This document shows positions 12,701 through 25,889 of a stretch of 64,000 nt of DNA, one piece after another. A program made the position numbers and the translations under genes. The notes under the pieces are model-generated. The model did not search any database, was not told the DNA's origin, and saw only the letters and a program-made list of their open reading frames with translations. The stretch lies in NCBI GenBank assembly GCA_023014335.1, contig JAECYW010000006.1:2480001-2544000 (forward strand). The letters run 5' to 3'. Source of the stretch: Galerina marginata. Its lineage: Eukaryota; Basidiomycota; Agaricomycetes; Agaricales; Galerinaceae. Numbering within the stretch: the stretch's first letter is position 1; each line of letters begins with the position of its first letter.

Positions 12701-14720
12701 ACAAATTCGTCAACCGTTGATGTCAAACGGTTGAAGTCTCACCATCACCACCGCCGCCTCCTGCCTACCTCGACCGCCACCGCCGCTGTCGCAGCAGCTA
12801 TCCCTTGCCATCGGACGACATCGCCTATCGATCCTGCCGTCGTCGAGCTCGCGGCTGCTTGACCACAGCTCCTGCTTACACCCCGCCATCGATCGCAGGC
12901 CTCGATCTTCGCACCGCGGCTCGGCGATCGCAACAATCGCATGAGCTGTCTCCACGCCCGCCCACCATCATCATCACCCGCTCCACGATGGCTTACACCC
13001 GCACCCTGCTGCCACGTCGCTCCGAACCGACGTGGCCCACTGCTCAGCGGTCGTCGAGCTCGTGGCTGCTCGACCAAGCACCCGTCATCGATTGCATCGC
13101 GGATTGCCCCACGGTTCGACGATAACGACCGCACGACACCCGCATGCCTCACTACTCAACCACCACCCTATCCTCGACCATCTCGTCCTCGCTGACACCC
13201 GTGCCAATGCAGGGACGAGAAATGACCCCGTACCCTGCGACCCGCATCCAGCACGCCCGGACCCGCTTGCGCCACGTCGACCGTTAACCGCCACGTTGTC
13301 GAACGAACGAACGCCGGCACCCCTACCACGACCGTGAGCGGATCGCGACCGCCAGGTCACTGGTCTTGACAGACAAATGGCGGATTAGGGACGGGGACAA
13401 CAAGTGCCAGGTAAGTTTTACCAACCGCCTACACCCACCTCACACCCTTACCACTACCCCAGCCCTGACGTTGAACCACCGTGGGCCTCTCGACCTACAG
13501 TCACCCTGTTGAACCACCGAGACCGCCGTCCGCCATTGCCACGTCGCGGGGTGCTGTGACCGCCGCTCGCTCTCGACTGGCAGGCGCCATGTCGGCACCG
13601 CCCGTCTTACCCGTCTTACCCCCCCCCTCACGCCCCTCAAAACTTCAAGAACATATTGTGAGTACCTATTATAATGTTTTTTTGTTATATTATTACTGAT
13701 CTCATGTCTTTTTAAGTACAAATAGCCGTTCCTGAATTTTTTCGAGCCCACGAGCCCACCGAATCACATCGAAGGCTGTGGGCATCGTTCCAGCCGTTTC
13801 CGAAGGAAAACTGGGGAGAAGTGATGACGAGGGGAGACCCTAGAGAGGGAGACCCGACCAGTGCGTCGCGAGACGAGTCAATACGACTTGTCTCGCCTTC
13901 TCTTCATTCTTAGTCGTTACGCTGATTCGCCCTGCCGCAGCTCATGTAGGTTCGAGCACCACCGCCGCTGCCGCTTGCTTGGTCGTCCACGCCGACAGCG
14001 ACCCGCCCGCGCTCCTACCTCCCGATGCCGCCTCCACTTAGCGCTGCCATACCAGGCCTCGGCACCAGCACGATCACCGGCATCGCGACTTTTGCCGGCC
14101 TCCACAATACGATGGCACCAGGCTCGTAAGCAGCAGGAACCCCACCACTGCGAACGCTGCTGCCAGGATTCGCGGAACCGCAGTGTTACTGCTGCGGCTC
14201 CCTTTCTTGGATGTGACGATGACGGCAGGGTGGTAGGAGGCAACGAGGGCGTTCTCCCCTCCCTTCAGAACGGTAACCCTACTTTTCGCGTTTGTTGCGA
14301 TCGTGGAGCTCGACGATGGTTTAAGCCACATTTATTCAATATATTACCAGTAGATTTGGATTATTACTTATATCATTGTACTTAATGTAATGTTAACTAT
14401 TGAAATCAAAAAATTACCAGCATTGTGTTGAATTGAAGTCATTGAGCAATTGACTTGTCTTGATTGGTTAAGTTGAACAACCGTTGCAATGGCTGACCGT
14501 GGGTTAGGGTTGGGTTTTGAGATGATGAATCAGATATCAGATTTCATTCTTGCTTCCCCCCCTTTCCTCCCACAGAGCTACTCACTGCTAAGCTTTTACA
14601 AGCTCTATCAGGTAAACCTAAGCCAATCATCATAAGCTACATAATGCTGACAAGACATTCTAGAGAAGCTTGCTCTTTTCTGTGGCTTCTCTCACACATA
14701 GACAACATTTTGCACACGTT

Positions 14721-14887
14721 ATGTCTGGCAACGGATCGACCGTTGTTGACTATACATCTGCAGATGGCGTCTATCCAGAAAATAGGGAACATACGATGGA
14801 CCAAAATGGCCCTGAAATAGACTTCCAAGTTCCAAATGGCCGGTTACTTGAGCATCATGCACGCGATGCGCGCTTTCCTTATATCTA
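14721..14887 (+). CDS. host gene, 5' part, interrupted by the 32-kb element
   Basis: The frame opens at ATG 14721 (MSGNGSTVVDY) and runs to the insertion point, where the host reads ...CCT TAT ATC TA. The other part starts at 47026 with T TGG AGA CTT ACT. Joined at this A^T the frame continues as PYI-Y-WRLTERV without a stop, giving 924 nt (307 codons plus stop) over five coding blocks (14721-14887, 47026-47133, 47187-47546, 47608-47755, 47808-47948). The family is unknown; a paralogue lies at 50647-51415. Function is not assignable. With the element in place the gene must be inactive unless the first part is read alone. Confidence 0.75.
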
Positions 14888-14900
14888 CTTGGTGTAGTGG

Positions 14901-14918
14901 GCCATTGCTTCGCATGGC
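14901..14918 (-). repeat. 3'-terminal hairpin, left arm
   Basis: GCCATTGCTTCGCATGGC pairs with itself around a TTC loop with one bulged T. It lies 13 bp inside the terminus, the usual place of a Helitron 3' hairpin. The same hairpin occurs at 46995-47012, near 49367 and, with one change, near 61359. Confidence 0.85.
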
Positions 14919-15022
14919 ATGTATTCGTCCTTTTTTCTGCTTAATGTATATATTTAATTATTTAGATATATAAAGTATTATTATCCCAACCACCCACCCA
15001 TTATATTAATATAATTAATTAT

Positions 15023-18000
15023 CTATGCATAAACAGCAAGTACAAGATTCTTTTCTTGATAAGTTTTTAGAGTTTTACTATCCATTGAAAACAAATATCC
15101 ATCTTCTATTGATTTTTTTCCTGTTTCAATTCCATCATGATACCAAATCTTTCCTTCTGAGGAAATAATTCTAGATGAAAAATGATTTTCTCCATAATAA
15201 ACAATTCCTCTAAGTGATAAAATATTCATCTGATTATCACCTTTTATCTTAATTTTATGACTTGTTTCAATATTACTAAATGGATACTCTAATATTACTA
15301 ATTTTGGACTTTCTTTATACTGAAGTTCATGGCTAAGCTTATGAAAACAGTTATTGCATTTTTCAGAAGTTGATTCTTTTAGTTTTTTACCCCATTTTTC
15401 AGTTGAAGACACTTTGTGCTTTTCTATATCAAAAACATATTCAAGATGATCAGAATATTCTATTCCAGTATAGTCACAATGATTGCAGAAAATTTGAGAA
15501 ATTGCATTTTCATTATTGGATTTTAATAATTCAAATGCAAGTTCAGCCACACTGGCATTATTTTTGCCCATTGGAAATTTATCAGAGCTAATACTATTTA
15601 AATCTTGTCTTAAATCATTTCTAATATTTTCCAAAGACTTGCTGCCCTCATAAACTTGTTTAAAACCACTAGCTAAATTTCTCATATAAATTTCATTAAT
15701 TGACTCAAAGTTTTCTGTCCATTCATCTGGATTTTCTTTCCAAATATCATATAAAATCACAAGTAAGCTATCATATGAGCAACTATAATTTTTACTATCC
15801 CATTTCAATCCAATAGGCCCACTAATATTTGAAGTAATAGTATCATTCTTGATTCTTTTATTATTTTCCAAGTTAGTATCATTATGTTTTCTTTTTAAAG
15901 CTTGACTACCTTTAGCAGGAATAAATGTAGTAATAAGAGCTGTCTTAGCTGTATTTTTTTTCTTTTTAGATTCAATAATCTGCCAAGGACTGTCTGTAAC
16001 TATAGGTAATAAATTCATTGGATCTCTAGCTGTCCATTTAAGAGCTGAATCAACTTTTTCAGGTACATAATCTTCACCTTTCCACTGTTGATATTGTCTT
16101 ATTAATGTATTTCTAGTATACCCTTGAATATTGGTAGGCAAAGAGTCTTCATATCTAAGTCTTGTAATATCATCAAGAATTTCATGTTCTCTGAATTCCT
16201 GTCTAAGATAACCTGAACATCCTTTAGTAATAATACTTGGTTCAAAGCCTTGCATAATTATTGTTCCTGCAGCACTTGCACTTCTAGATAAACAAGTATA
16301 ATATGACATATGTGAATAGCAGCTACTTAAATGCACCACATTATAAGGTCTAGTTTTTCCTTGACTTGCATAATCAGTCATTGCAAAATTAGGCAAAACC
16401 CAGACTTGTTGACGTTCAACACTTTCTTTTAAATCACTTGGAAAAATACAGGTAATTGTTTTGGTATTTTTCATCAAAGGTACAACATTTTGGGGCAATC
16501 CAGGAATTTGAATTGTTTTTGCAGGTTTTATAAGTTTAACAAATAATGTATCAAGAACTCTTTTTCTATGTGGACCAGTTTCAGCTTGCCAGCCAACTAC
16601 AATTCCTTCTTGGCCTTTAGTTATACATAATTCAGTTGCATCATTATTTCTAATCATAACTGGCATTCCAAGACATAAAGATAATTTTCCAGCAAAGTTT
16701 TCAGTAGCACCATGTCTAAGTTTCCATATTTCATGCTGATCATCAAATTCAATTTCATTAGACTTGTGTTTTAATTTAGCTGCAGATTTAGATTTTCCCC
16801 ACTTAGACTTTGAAGCTGGATCTTTTTCTTTTCCCCATCTATCAATAGAATAAAAATGTGTTAATTTCTGACCAGTTTCATCTGCAAATCTTTGGCAACC
16901 AAGATTATTTATTTCATCTTTTTGTGTATGTCTGCCACAAATTATAGCTATATTTCTAAATTCTTTAGCTGATACTTTAGGCTGACCAGGTCTTTTTCCA
17001 GCTTGAAGTGATCTTAAAAATATAATATCTTCAGGTGTACATTTTCCATATCTCATATTAATAAGTGCAGTTCTTAAAGCAGCATCTTCAGATGTTTGTT
17101 CTTTTTGTCTCATATTTTGCCTTAAAATTACAACTGTAGTAACTTGATGCCATAAAGCCTTTCCAATTGCTGCTTCTTGTCCACTTAAGCTAAGTCCTGA
17201 ATGTAATTGGGTTCCTACAGCTTGGCTAAATAATGAAGAGCCACCAACTGGAGGTAATTGAGCAAAATCACCTGCAAAAATTATATTTATGCCACCAAAT
17301 GGAAGATCAAATGCATTTAAAGCTTTGGACAGTTGAGCTGAAATTTTATATATATCATTACAGGACATCATTGATACTTCATCAATAAATATATAATGAA
17401 CTCCTTCAAGTTTAGTTTTAACTTGGGCAATTTTTTTAGCTGTGTTTTCACCAGGATTTATACCAAGAAATGAATGATAAGTTGAACCTTTAAGTAAAGC
17501 AGCTGAAGACCCAGTTGGGCCAAGAACAATTATTTTATGTGATTCATTTTTAACTTCAAAAAATTCTGTTAATGCTTTAATAACTTGAGATTTACCAGTT
17601 CCACCCATACCACCAAGATACATTCTAAGTTGTTCAGATTTAGACTCAACTGAATGATTAGCTACAATTCTAAAGGCTCTTTCTTGTTCAGTATTTAAAG
17701 TAAATTTCTCAATAATAGTAGCTATTAATTTTCTGTCAGATTTTAATTTAGCTTTAAAGTTTCTCTTCAAGTAAGATCTATCAATAAGTTGGACATTATT
17801 TTCATTGGGATCATTTATATTTTTTCCTGACTTGGCTGGAATATTTTTGCTTCTTTCAGTTAAGATTTTTTGTCTTTCATTTTCAACACTGACTTTCCAG
17901 CTTGAGCCTTTCTGTAATATTTTTGGAGTAATTGAAATTTTAGAAACTTTTTCAAGTCCATTAGGTGAATCATCAAGCCATCCAGCTTCAGTTATACCAA

Positions 18001-21000
18001 TTCTTGTCTCTTCCATTTCTTGATATCTAAGTTTGCCTAATCTTCCAAGTGTATTATATTTACTTGCATGAAAATCTTTATCATCATCAGGTTCATCATC
18101 ACCAAAGTCATCACCTTGAAACTTATCATCATCATCAAGTTCATTAAGAATTTCAGAATTCATCCATTGAGGAAACAAGCCACTGTTTGTATTTCCTTTT
18201 TTAAGTTGAGCAGAATAATCATCCCTGGCATCATTACATTCATATCTGACATTAAAATGTTTCATATACTGTTTCTGCTGTTCACTGAATTCAAATAAAT
18301 TAAAAGTTTCATCCCAGCTGTAATCTGTATTTTTTAAATCCTTTCCAGATCTCCAAGGTTTGAATAAAGTAAGCATAGTTGCACAGTAATATTCTCTATC
18401 ACCTCGATCACATCTTGGAAGTGAACCTCCTACAAAATTTGGTATAGTATTTTTTTTTCTTTCATCAAAATGAGCCTTATGAGTTTTATAAAGAGGATGT
18501 TCTTTTAAAAATGAATGAAGCTTTGAATCTGGCTTGTTTAGATCTGATATTTCTGAGTCAGATTCATTGTCTTCATCTGAGCATTCTTTATCAAAACTGG
18601 ATTCTTCTTCATCAGAATACTCAGAATAAATATTAAGTTCATCAGCAGTATCTTCTTCCTCAATAATAACTTTAGACTTGTCAGATTGAGTTGGTTTTAC
18701 AATTTGATCCAAAGACTCTTGATTAAATAAATCTAATTCATCTTCAGATTCAGCTTTATCTTGCTTTTTAAAACTTGGAACTTTAATTCTAGTAGCCATT
18801 TGAACCCATTCATATAATGTTTTGTCTTCAAAAATTTTAGGTCTATACATATAATCATGTACTGCTGAAAAACCTATATAATGGCCATCTTTATCTTTTT
18901 GAATTACCAGTTTCTCAGGAATAATTTCTTCTAAGTCTTTTTCAGGTTTCCAAGACATAAGAACTTCTCTTACATAATTTTTCCAATAGACAGGAATAAA
19001 TTTATGACTTGTATAATGATCAGGATTTCCTAATAAATACAAAGCAGCCATTGGACCTCCAATTTCCATCTTAGCAGTTAAAGAATTTACAGTCTGTGTA
19101 ATTAATCTTCTTGCTTTTTCTTTTCTTTCTAAAGATCCACCGAGCATCTCAGTATTTCTGTTAAAAACACTTCTAATAGTATCAAATATACTATAAGTTT
19201 TAAGTCCAGGCTTAGTTACATAGTCTGAAATATAAGCTACAATGGCTTTAATTGCTGTACCAGATAACAAACTAGTTACATCTGAATTACATCTTAAAAG
19301 ATAAGTTACTGATGGAGTAAAAGTATTAATCCAAGGTTCACCTTTTTTAACATTTAAAGCACCAGTTTTAGGATCAACTTGTGTTTGTTCAAAAAGATCT
19401 CTAGGAAATCTGGCTTTGCAATTTCCATGTTTATTAATACAGCCAGGTCTATCTTTTTTTGGAGTTTTTTCATCAGACTTGAAACCTCTACAAGTGTGAA
19501 CATTAGACTTAAATATCAAATCATCTGTAGTATTTCTGAACTTTTGCCACCAAGTTTCAAGATTTTTACACTCAGTACAGTCTTTATTTTCACAGTTTTT
19601 ATTTATACACACTGAAGGTGGTGGATCAGGTAAAGTCTGAGTTGGATCTTGATAATTTTTATTCTGAGTTTTTTCAATATTGATTTTTTGACCAACTTCC
19701 TCCTGAGTTCCAGTCATAAATTCACCTATATGAACACTTTCTAAATATTCAACCATTTGCTTTTGAAATTCTGAGGTTGGATCCATGATTTTATCTCTAA
19801 TTTCCTGAGGAGATAAAGCACCTTTCAACCAAAGTAACATATGCATATGTAAAGTCAATCTTCCTTGTTGCTCAACAGTTCCATAGTATGCATTTGTGTT
19901 TCCATAAAGACCAGCATGATTTTCTCCAACTCCAAGAACATGTTTAATAAACATTTCACACATAAAATGAAAAAATCTAGCACCAGCTACAGGATTATGA
20001 GCTATTAATCTAAAGCGCTCATTTTCATTTTTTAATAATGGGCTAAATTTTTCCTTAGTATCTGCAAAATATAGACTTATTGGATGTTTATTGTCAGCTG
20101 GAGAAAATGTAATGAACCATGAAGGTGCACCTAAATATGAAATCAAAGACCAAATTTCATTGCGCATATATTTTTTGGTTGTAGTTGAGCCTTTAACTGA
20201 TCCACCAACATGATCCAAGTCTTTAATTAACTGAAAGCAAAGTTTTTCCTCATCAGTTTCAGGTTTTACTCTTTCACCTTCTTCCATTCTTTTGATCAAA
20301 TTAGTAAGAACTCCAACATCAACTTCCATTAATCTTTTAGAAATATTATCAAACTTAGGCTTATTTGCTAGTAAATATCCAGCTGTTGTACTCTCTTTTA
20401 TTTGTTCATGATTAAAAGCAATAAGTGGAAAATGTGGATCAGTCTGAAATCTTTTATCATAATACATTAGCAAATGTCTTTTATGAGCCAAGTCAGATAT
20501 ATGATTTTTCTGAAGTTTGTTACCAATTCCACCAAGTCCATAAGGGAATAACCAAGGCATCATCTGAGGGAAAAGTTGAGGATTATTATAAATTGATTGT
20601 GGATTTTTTTCATGTCCAACTGCAAGAATTTTTTTATTATCAGTTAAATGTTTAAGTGCAATAGCTTTTAAAGCTTTAAGACTTTTTGTTGAATATTCTT
20701 CTCCAGTCAAGCCATGTACTACAAAAGGACAAGGACCATTTTCAGTACCAATTTCATCTTCCATATCATTTACAGCAGTAGATTCTGGATCTTTATTGGA
20801 AATTGATTCTTTATAGTCAATTACAACTGGTGGAACATCTTCTGGATAGGCTTTTAGATTTTCATATGAAATTTCCAAGTCAAAATAATCTTGATGATTT
20901 AATTTCAACCATTCAAGTGCAGCTGCAACCTTTGTATGACGAACTAAAAGTGGAATTCTTTCAAAATCAGATTTAGTAGGCTTACATGGGCCAGTATAAA

Positions 21001-23178
21001 TAAATGCTAACACATCATCCATTTCTTCTATTGGTGGTGGAAGAATATTATAGATCTTAGGTGTTGGATTTGCAAATGAAATGGCATTAGCTCTCATTTT
21101 ATGCATTCCAGATGAAACTCTAACCAAACATCTATTATGCCGAACACGAGCAATAAGTAATTGTTCAGCATATGATAAATTTTGAAGTTCAGGTGGTATC
21201 TTTCCTAACCATTTTCCATTTGCTAATGCAAATACAGGTATTTTTCCTTTTGAAACAGATTTATAGCAAGACTTACAAATACTATCCAAATTATATTCAA
21301 GTACAGGACCATTAATTTCCTCAAAAGAGTCATCTGATAAATGTCTTTCAACTTGAGTTACACCTGGTTGATGCAAAAAATCAAGGTTTAAATTTAGATC
21401 AGATAATTTTAATAGATCTATAAGAAATGTTAGTTTTCCACAGACTGAACATCCAGCTTCTTCAAATTTATTAGGTTTAGTATCATTGCAAAATTTGGAT
21501 ATAATTAAATGTTGAAGTTGATCAGACAATGAGGAAGGTGGGAATTTGGTTGCTAATTTTAGTTGGTTTTTTTTTACTGCTGCTAAATGATCTGACTTAT
21601 ATTTTTCAGTATTTAATGTTTGATAATTTTTTACTGCTTTCAAATTTTCAGATTTAAATTTTTCAAGATTAGACAATTGATATGTTTTTACTGCTTTTAA
21701 ATTATCAGATTTATATTTCTCAGGATTTGACATCTGATTTTTTTTGACTGCTTGCAAATGATCAGATTTATATTTTTCAGCATTTGAAATTTGATATGTT
21801 TTGACTGCTTTTAAGTTATCAGCTTTTTTCTTCTTTAGTTTTTGTGTCTGATCAATACTTTTAAAAATACATACATATAAAGGACAAGAATAACATATAT
21901 GTGATCCAATCATAGTTTGAAGTTCATGATTTTTGATTTTTGAAGATACTTTTAATTTATGTGCAATGGCAATAGTTTTTAGATGAGAAATATTTAATTG
22001 AGATAGAATATTACTTAAAGGTATTGCAGAAATGGCAATCAGATCTGAAGATTGTTCTAAAACAGATAATTTTTCTGACTCAAGTATATATGACTGAAGT
22101 AAGTATTTTTCATTAGGTTTAACTTGAGAAGAATAGGATGCAAGGTCATTGTAAGTAAATTCATATGATGGTCCACCACCTACAATTCTGATTTTAGATG
22201 TTTCACATTCATTTATATCTGAAAAGCAGATTATAATTTCAAATATCATATTACAAATTTCTATTTTTATGGGTTTGATAATCTTATAAACTATTTTGAA
22301 AACTGGCTTCAAAAGAAACTGATGAATCAGACTAAATGCAAATAAATGTGGAATAATCACAGCTTTAAGAATTGAAAATGGATAGACAATGATAGTATGA
22401 CCCTTAAGTTTGTTCATTTTAGCTTTAAAATCATGTTGATAATAACAGTTTCTTTGAAATTTTAAATTTAGTATTTGACATTGGATGTAAGGCAAATCTT
22501 TTTTTAAAATTATATCTGACATATTCAAAATAGAAAGCATAAATCTAATGTAGAATTCAAGAATAAAAGATGTCTGAAGTTGAAGTAGTTTTTTTTTCAA
22601 GTATATCTCAAATTTTTTCCAATTAAAAATATGTTGATTTTGAGATTGTGTATAAGTTATCTCACAATCAATACCAAATTTGATACCACATGAAATACCA
22701 TGCCAATGCCAATGTGAATTATGTATCAGACTTTTATGAAGTGCTAATGTCAATGAAGATAATAAATTTATATCACCATTAAATGATAATGCCAAATTAG
22801 TGCCAGGTGTCAATGCCAAATCAGTGTCAAATATGAATGCCAGATTAGTGTCAGATGCTAATGCCACAGAAGAGACTTTCTCTTGAACTAAAAAAATTAA
22901 TTGAATATTAGAATTTATTAAATTTAAAATTAAGACTTCAACTTGCCTGTTTCTATCCCAGAATTACTTGGAGGTTTAAGAATGAAATAGTTTAGATGAA
23001 AAGGATCATCTAATAGCAATCCAGAGTGACCAGAAGAAAATAGAGGTTTATATGTTATAACTTCAATATATGAAGGTTCATAGAACACTCTGAATTCCTG
23101 AGAGCCAGAAGGATAGCCAAAATAAGAGTAGAGTGTGGCCAGAGGCCACAGCAAAAAGAGCAAAGTTAGAGGATGCAT
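15023..23178 (-). CDS. Helitron Rep/Pif1 helicase with C-terminal USP-like peptidase (left copy)
   Basis: Exon 1 22947-23178, a GC-AG intron 22888-22946, and exon 2 15023-22887 give 8,097 nt, 2,698 residues. The start is the ATG 42 nt downstream of a TATA box. The N-terminus MHPLTLLFLLWPLATLYSYF is hydrophobic, like a signal peptide. Then come five 19-residue lysine-rich repeats, a DUF6570-like segment, Rep HUH nuclease, two-tyrosine motif, Pif1 helicase and a cysteine-peptidase-like C-terminus (details under the right copy, which is identical). Rep and helicase are the machinery for cutting, unwinding and pasting the element. No stop or frameshift is present, so this copy looks active. Only 135 bp separate its stop codon from the element end. 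Confidence 0.93.
21543..21823 (-). repeat. five tandem 57-bp coding repeats (left copy)
   Basis: Encodes about five 19-residue units of the form KSDNLKAVKTYQLSNLEKF with variation (KSDHLQAVKKNQ..., KSENLKAVKNYQ...). The mirrored copy is at 40090-40370. Lysine-rich and likely DNA-binding or structural; this is inference only. Confidence 0.8.
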
Positions 23179-23219
23179 GATGATGGTAAAGAAGAAAGAA
23201 ACATCTTAGCTTGAATGTG

Positions 23220-23227
23220 TTTATATA
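23220..23227 (-). promoter_or_regulatory. TATA box of left Rep/helicase gene
   Basis: TATATAAA on the minus strand, 42 nt before the ATG, followed by a CT-rich initiator region (TTTCTTTCTTCTTTACC). Mirror of 38686-38693. Confidence 0.75.
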
Positions 23228-24004
23228 GACAGAAACTTTAGGGCAGGCTGTCTATCAGTGGCAGTGCATTCCATGGAATGATTATATAATGTGGCTAAAT
23301 ATGGCTTTGACCCAAAATGATTGTATCTGGCACAGCCACAAGCACTTGTTAGCCTGTGTAAATCACAATTATTTTCAGTGTATCTTAGTTATTACTGGGT
23401 CAATTCTCACAAAAATAATATCTTAAAAATTGTAAAATTTAGAGCTTCACAATAAGAATAAACTCTTAACACAGCCACAATAAACAGATTTATTATATCC
23501 AAATTCTAATCACATGAGTATTTATTAGCTCATAATGCTTTAACATTGTTGCAGTCAGAGTAAGAATCTAACAACTTGTTTTTTAAGGTGGCTGTGCATA
23601 TATTATTGCTGCAAAGGCCTGAATCTTACAATTATTTTGAGATTATCTTGGTGAGAATTGACCTAGTAATGACTGAGATATACTAATAATAATTTCAGTG
23701 TATCTTAGGGATTAATGTTTCTGTTCTCATAAGTTTGATATTTTGAAGAAAATATGTAAAATTTGAGGCCTTAAAAGACCTAAATTTTAGAATTTTTTGA
23801 TATTACTTCCATAAGAATTGACTGAGAAATGGTTGAGATACAGTGGAAACAAAGTTTTTGTGTGGCTGTGCAAAATACCATGTGGCTGTGCATATTACCA
23901 TTGCAAAGACCTGAATTTTACAAATTTTTTGATATTATTTTTGTGAAATTTGACCTAGTAGTGACGTTCCAAATGTAAATTTCAGTTTTTTGTGTTTTTT
24001 CTGG

Positions 24005-24057
24005 GTGGCGGCCCGGAGCACAGTCGCGACTGTGCTCCGGGCCATCCGGGCCGCCAC
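24005..24057. repeat. GTGGC...GCCAC palindrome 1 (left arm)
   Basis: A perfect 34-bp palindrome at 24010-24043 centred on GTCGCGAC, nested in GTGGC/GCCAC ends. Mirrored at 37856-37908. Confidence 0.9.
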
Positions 24058-24682
24058 AGTAAAAGATCATTAAATATTGTTTTCAGTGTATTTCAGTGAT
24101 TACTGGGTCAAATTTCACAAAAATAATATCAAAAAATTTGTAAAATTCAGGTCTTTGCAATGGTAATATGCACAGCCACATGGTATTTTGCACAGCCACA
24201 CAAAAACTTTGTTTCCACTGTATCTCAACCATTACTGAGTCAATTCTTATGGAAGTGACATCAAAAAAATTGTAAAAATTGGATTTTTCAAAGTCTTAAA
24301 TTTTGTACAATTTTTCATTTTAAAAGTATGAAAATTGACATTTTATTGCCCAAAGTACACTCCAATTGATTATTACTTGCTCTAGCATTGTCACAGTTAT
24401 AATAAAAATATAATAATCATGCTCCATTGTGGCTGTGCATTTTACCATTGCAAAGACCCAAATTTTACAATTTTTTTGATACTACTTCCATGAGAATTGA
24501 CCCAGTAATAGTTGAGATACAATGAAAATAAATTTTTGGTGTGGCTGCGCAAAAAGCTATGTGGCTGTGCATATTACCATTGCAAAGCCCTGATTTTTAC
24601 GATTTTTTTGATATAATTTTTGTCAAATTTGACATAGTAATGACGTTCCAAATGTATATTTCAGTTTTTTTTTTTTTTCCGG

Positions 24683-24735
24683 GTGGCGGCCCGGAGCACA
24701 GTCGCGACTGTGCTCCGGTTCCTCCGGGCCGCCAC
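24683..24735. repeat. GTGGC...GCCAC palindrome 2 (left arm)
   Basis: Same core GCACAGTCGCGACTGTGC as palindrome 1 with a slightly different right shoulder (TTCCT instead of GCCAT). Mirrored at 37178-37230. Confidence 0.9.
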
Positions 24736-25342
24736 ACAGAAATATTGTTTTCAGTGTATTTCAATGATTACTGGCTCAAATTTGACAAAAATAATATCAA
24801 AAAAATTGTAAAAATCAGGGCTTTGCAATGGTAATATGCACAGCCACATAGCTTTTTGCGCAGCCACACCAAAAATTTATTTTCATTGTATCTCAACTAT
24901 TACTGGGTCAATTCTCATGGAAGTAGTATCAAAAAAATTGTAAAATTTGGGTCTTTGCAATGGTAAAATGCACAGCCACAATGGAGCATGATTATTATAT
25001 TTTTATTATAACTGTGACAATGCTAGAGCAAGTAATAATCAATTGGAGTGTACTTTGGGCAATAAAATGTCAATTTTCATACTTTCAAGATCAAAAAATT
25101 TAGGAAGTTTAAGACTTTAAAAAACTCTAATTTAAACAATTTTTTTTGATATTATTCTTCTGAGAATTGACACAGTAATGGTTGAGACACAGTGGAAACA
25201 AAGTGAGGGTGCAGCTGTGCAAAATACTATGTGGCTGTGCTTATTACCATCAGAAAGCGCTGATTTTTACAATTTTTGAGATATTATTTTCATGTCATTT
25301 GACCCAGTAACAACTGATATATATTGAAAACAATATTTTCTT

Positions 25343-25391
25343 TGGCTGTGCAAGAGCACAGTCCGCACTGGACTGTGCTCTTGCACAGCCA
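25343..25391. repeat. TGGCTGTGC palindrome 3 (left arm)
   Basis: 22-bp perfect arms (TGGCTGTGCAAGAGCACAGT...) around a GCACT loop, bounded by the same GGCTGTGCA word as the surrounding repeat field. Mirrored at 36522-36570. Confidence 0.9.
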
Positions 25392-25860
25392 CCCCAAAAA
25401 AATAAAAATCAAATTTTAATTCAAAACATTATTACAGGGTCAAATTTCATGAACAGCCACATGTTATTTGGTCCAGTTACACTAACTTCTTTTTAATTAC
25501 TGTATTTTGATAATTACTATGTCAATTCCCATAAAAGTAGTTCCAAAAAAAATGTGAAATGTAGGACCTTTAAAGTCTTAAAGATTTTCAAAAATTTTAA
25601 TGTCAAAATCATGAAAATTAATACATTAATGCTCAAAGTACACTTAACATGAATTTTTTAAAATATATATATATATATTTCAAATCTAGATACCATCTTT
25701 ATAAATTGATGGAATGCAATCAATTATGGTTCAAGAGTGGTAAAACCTGTTTTACTTTTAAATAATGCCTATTGATCTTTTTGGAAATTTTTTCCCGCGG
25801 TGTTGATGGATGAATCAATGAATGAATCAAAATTTTGACTAAGTTCTGGGATTATAAAGA

Positions 25861-25889
25861 ATGAGTCTTTGATAAATCAAAGGACTCAT
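25861..25889 (-). repeat. 5'-terminal hairpin, left arm
   Basis: ATGAGTC-TTTGAT-AA-ATCAAAG-GACTCAT style inverted repeat with one bulged base, directly followed by the element end TAA at 25891. The same sequence ends the right arm (36024-36052) and the 610-bp element (near 49932-49960). Confidence 0.9.

Larger units (their letters stand above)
11000..14340. other. GC-rich island without a supported gene
   Basis: Base composition changes sharply from AT-rich flanks to GC-rich, CG-dinucleotide-rich sequence. Many open frames exist on both strands but they are short, arginine/proline/serine-rich and overlap one another, as expected of GC-rich non-coding DNA. Modules are duplicated inside: for example, a block around GTCGTCGAGCTCG followed by GGCTGCT occurs near 12840 and 13050, and GAGAACGT plus GGGCGAC blocks occur near 11633 and 11968. 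It could be a decayed transposon or an insertion from a GC-richer compartment. I cannot assign a function. Confidence 0.5.
23230..25860. repeat. non-coding repeat field inside the left arm
   Basis: No gene supported. The region is built from diverged direct and inverted copies of a module containing TGTGGCTGTGCA, a TTTTACAATTTTTTTGATA tract and a GACCCAGTAATG...TGAGATACA tract. Three GTGGC-bounded palindromes sit inside (24005-24057, 24683-24735, 25343-25391). A piece of the same module occurs inside the small element at 61347-61730, tying the two together. Mirrored at 36053-38683. Confidence 0.75.

Noticed and set aside
11160..14385. Many overlapping open frames of 60-180 codons on both strands in the GC-rich island
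   Set aside because: They overlap in all frames, are rich in Arg/Pro/Ser, and lack conserved motifs or convincing splice structure; expected by chance at this base composition.
14495..14520. GGGTTAGGGTTGGGTTTTG, telomere-like repeat
   Set aside because: Only about two TTAGGG-like units, degenerate and not continued; no sign of a chromosome end or internal telomeric array.
21543..21823. Regular 57-bp repeats as a possible CRISPR-like array
   Set aside because: The units are contiguous coding repeats without spacers, in a eukaryotic transposon gene.
24541..24834. 97-codon open frame in the left arm, repeated at 37079-37372
   Set aside because: It spans a palindrome and repeat modules; the protein-like string is a by-product of the inverted repeat and is the same sequence in mirror image.
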